From contig NZ_AP031497.1 of NCBI RefSeq assembly GCF_042853465.1, forward strand, positions 3,782,001 to 3,846,000: DNA of 64,000 bases. The letters run 5' to 3'. A model generated the notes under the pieces. It was not told the origin of the DNA. It was given only the letters and a program-made list of their open reading frames with translations, and ran no database searches. The position numbers and the translations under genes were made by a program. Origin of the DNA: Simiduia litorea. GTDB lineage: Bacteria; Pseudomonadota; Gammaproteobacteria; Pseudomonadales; Cellvibrionaceae. Positions 63,974-64,000 of the stretch are shown here, piece by piece. Within the stretch, counting starts at the first letter, position 1. The number at the start of each line of letters is the position of its first letter.

Positions 63974-64000
63974 ATTTTCGTTCCGCATTGTAAACAATAA

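Overview
The window looks like chromosomal DNA of a marine, polysaccharide-degrading gammaproteobacterium, probably of the Cellvibrionales type (Saccharophagus/Teredinibacter/Simiduia-like). The grounds are several TonB-dependent receptors of the Caulobacter/Xanthomonas type, lipoprotein carbohydrate-active enzymes with long Thr-Pro linkers, a TRAP transporter for acidic sugars, and E. coli-like uronate catabolic genes. This placement is inferred from gene content; there is no rRNA in the window.

Positions 2292-39041 form a nearly complete pectin utilisation locus. Its extracellular and surface part comprises two TonB-dependent receptors (12040-14709, 29053-32043), a non-catalytic surface lipoprotein (32098-34623), pectate lyases of families PL1 (23084-24385, 27248-28975, and a two-headed enzyme at 35469-39041) and PL10 (24785-25975), a pectin methylesterase (18350-19360), a rhamnogalacturonan acetylesterase-like protein (22294-23070), a second secreted esterase (26006-26935), a GH28 exo-polygalacturonase (15050-16438) and a DUF4861-GH105 unsaturated-uronyl hydrolase lipoprotein (9530-11956). 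Uptake across the inner membrane is by the TRAP transporter at 19476-22265. The cytoplasm has both routes to 2-keto-3-deoxygluconate: KduI/KduD for unsaturated uronates, and UxaC, a UxuB-type reductase and UxaA for galacturonate. KdgK then phosphorylates the product. A KDPG aldolase is not in the window.

A FadR-type GntR regulator (2292-3041) opens the locus, and a 13-bp inverted repeat TTGGY-N3-ACCAA recurs in front of almost every transcription unit. It is the likely shared operator (UxuR/ExuR-like).

Positions 39150-59400 hold accessory genes: a cytosolic metzincin-like protease; a tight four-gene cassette (42174-45538) of a nucleotidyltransferase-domain protein, a SAICAR-synthetase (PurC)-like enzyme, a two-repeat AbrB-like protein and a thymidylate-kinase-like P-loop protein; an FtsX/MacB-type ABC exporter with an adjacent divergent NtrC-type two-component system; a SARP-alpha/beta-hydrolase fusion; a BspA/DUF285 surface lipoprotein; and a YopT-type (C58) cysteine protease gene lying between two diverged ~135-bp direct repeats. 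The four-gene cassette is the best candidate for an undescribed system.

The right end (60334-63973) holds a CBM13-PL7 alginate lyase, and a sugar lactonase convergent with DgoK (2-keto-3-deoxygalactonate kinase), probably the edge of a second sugar-acid locus. The left edge is the 3' part of an unrelated TonB-dependent receptor gene.
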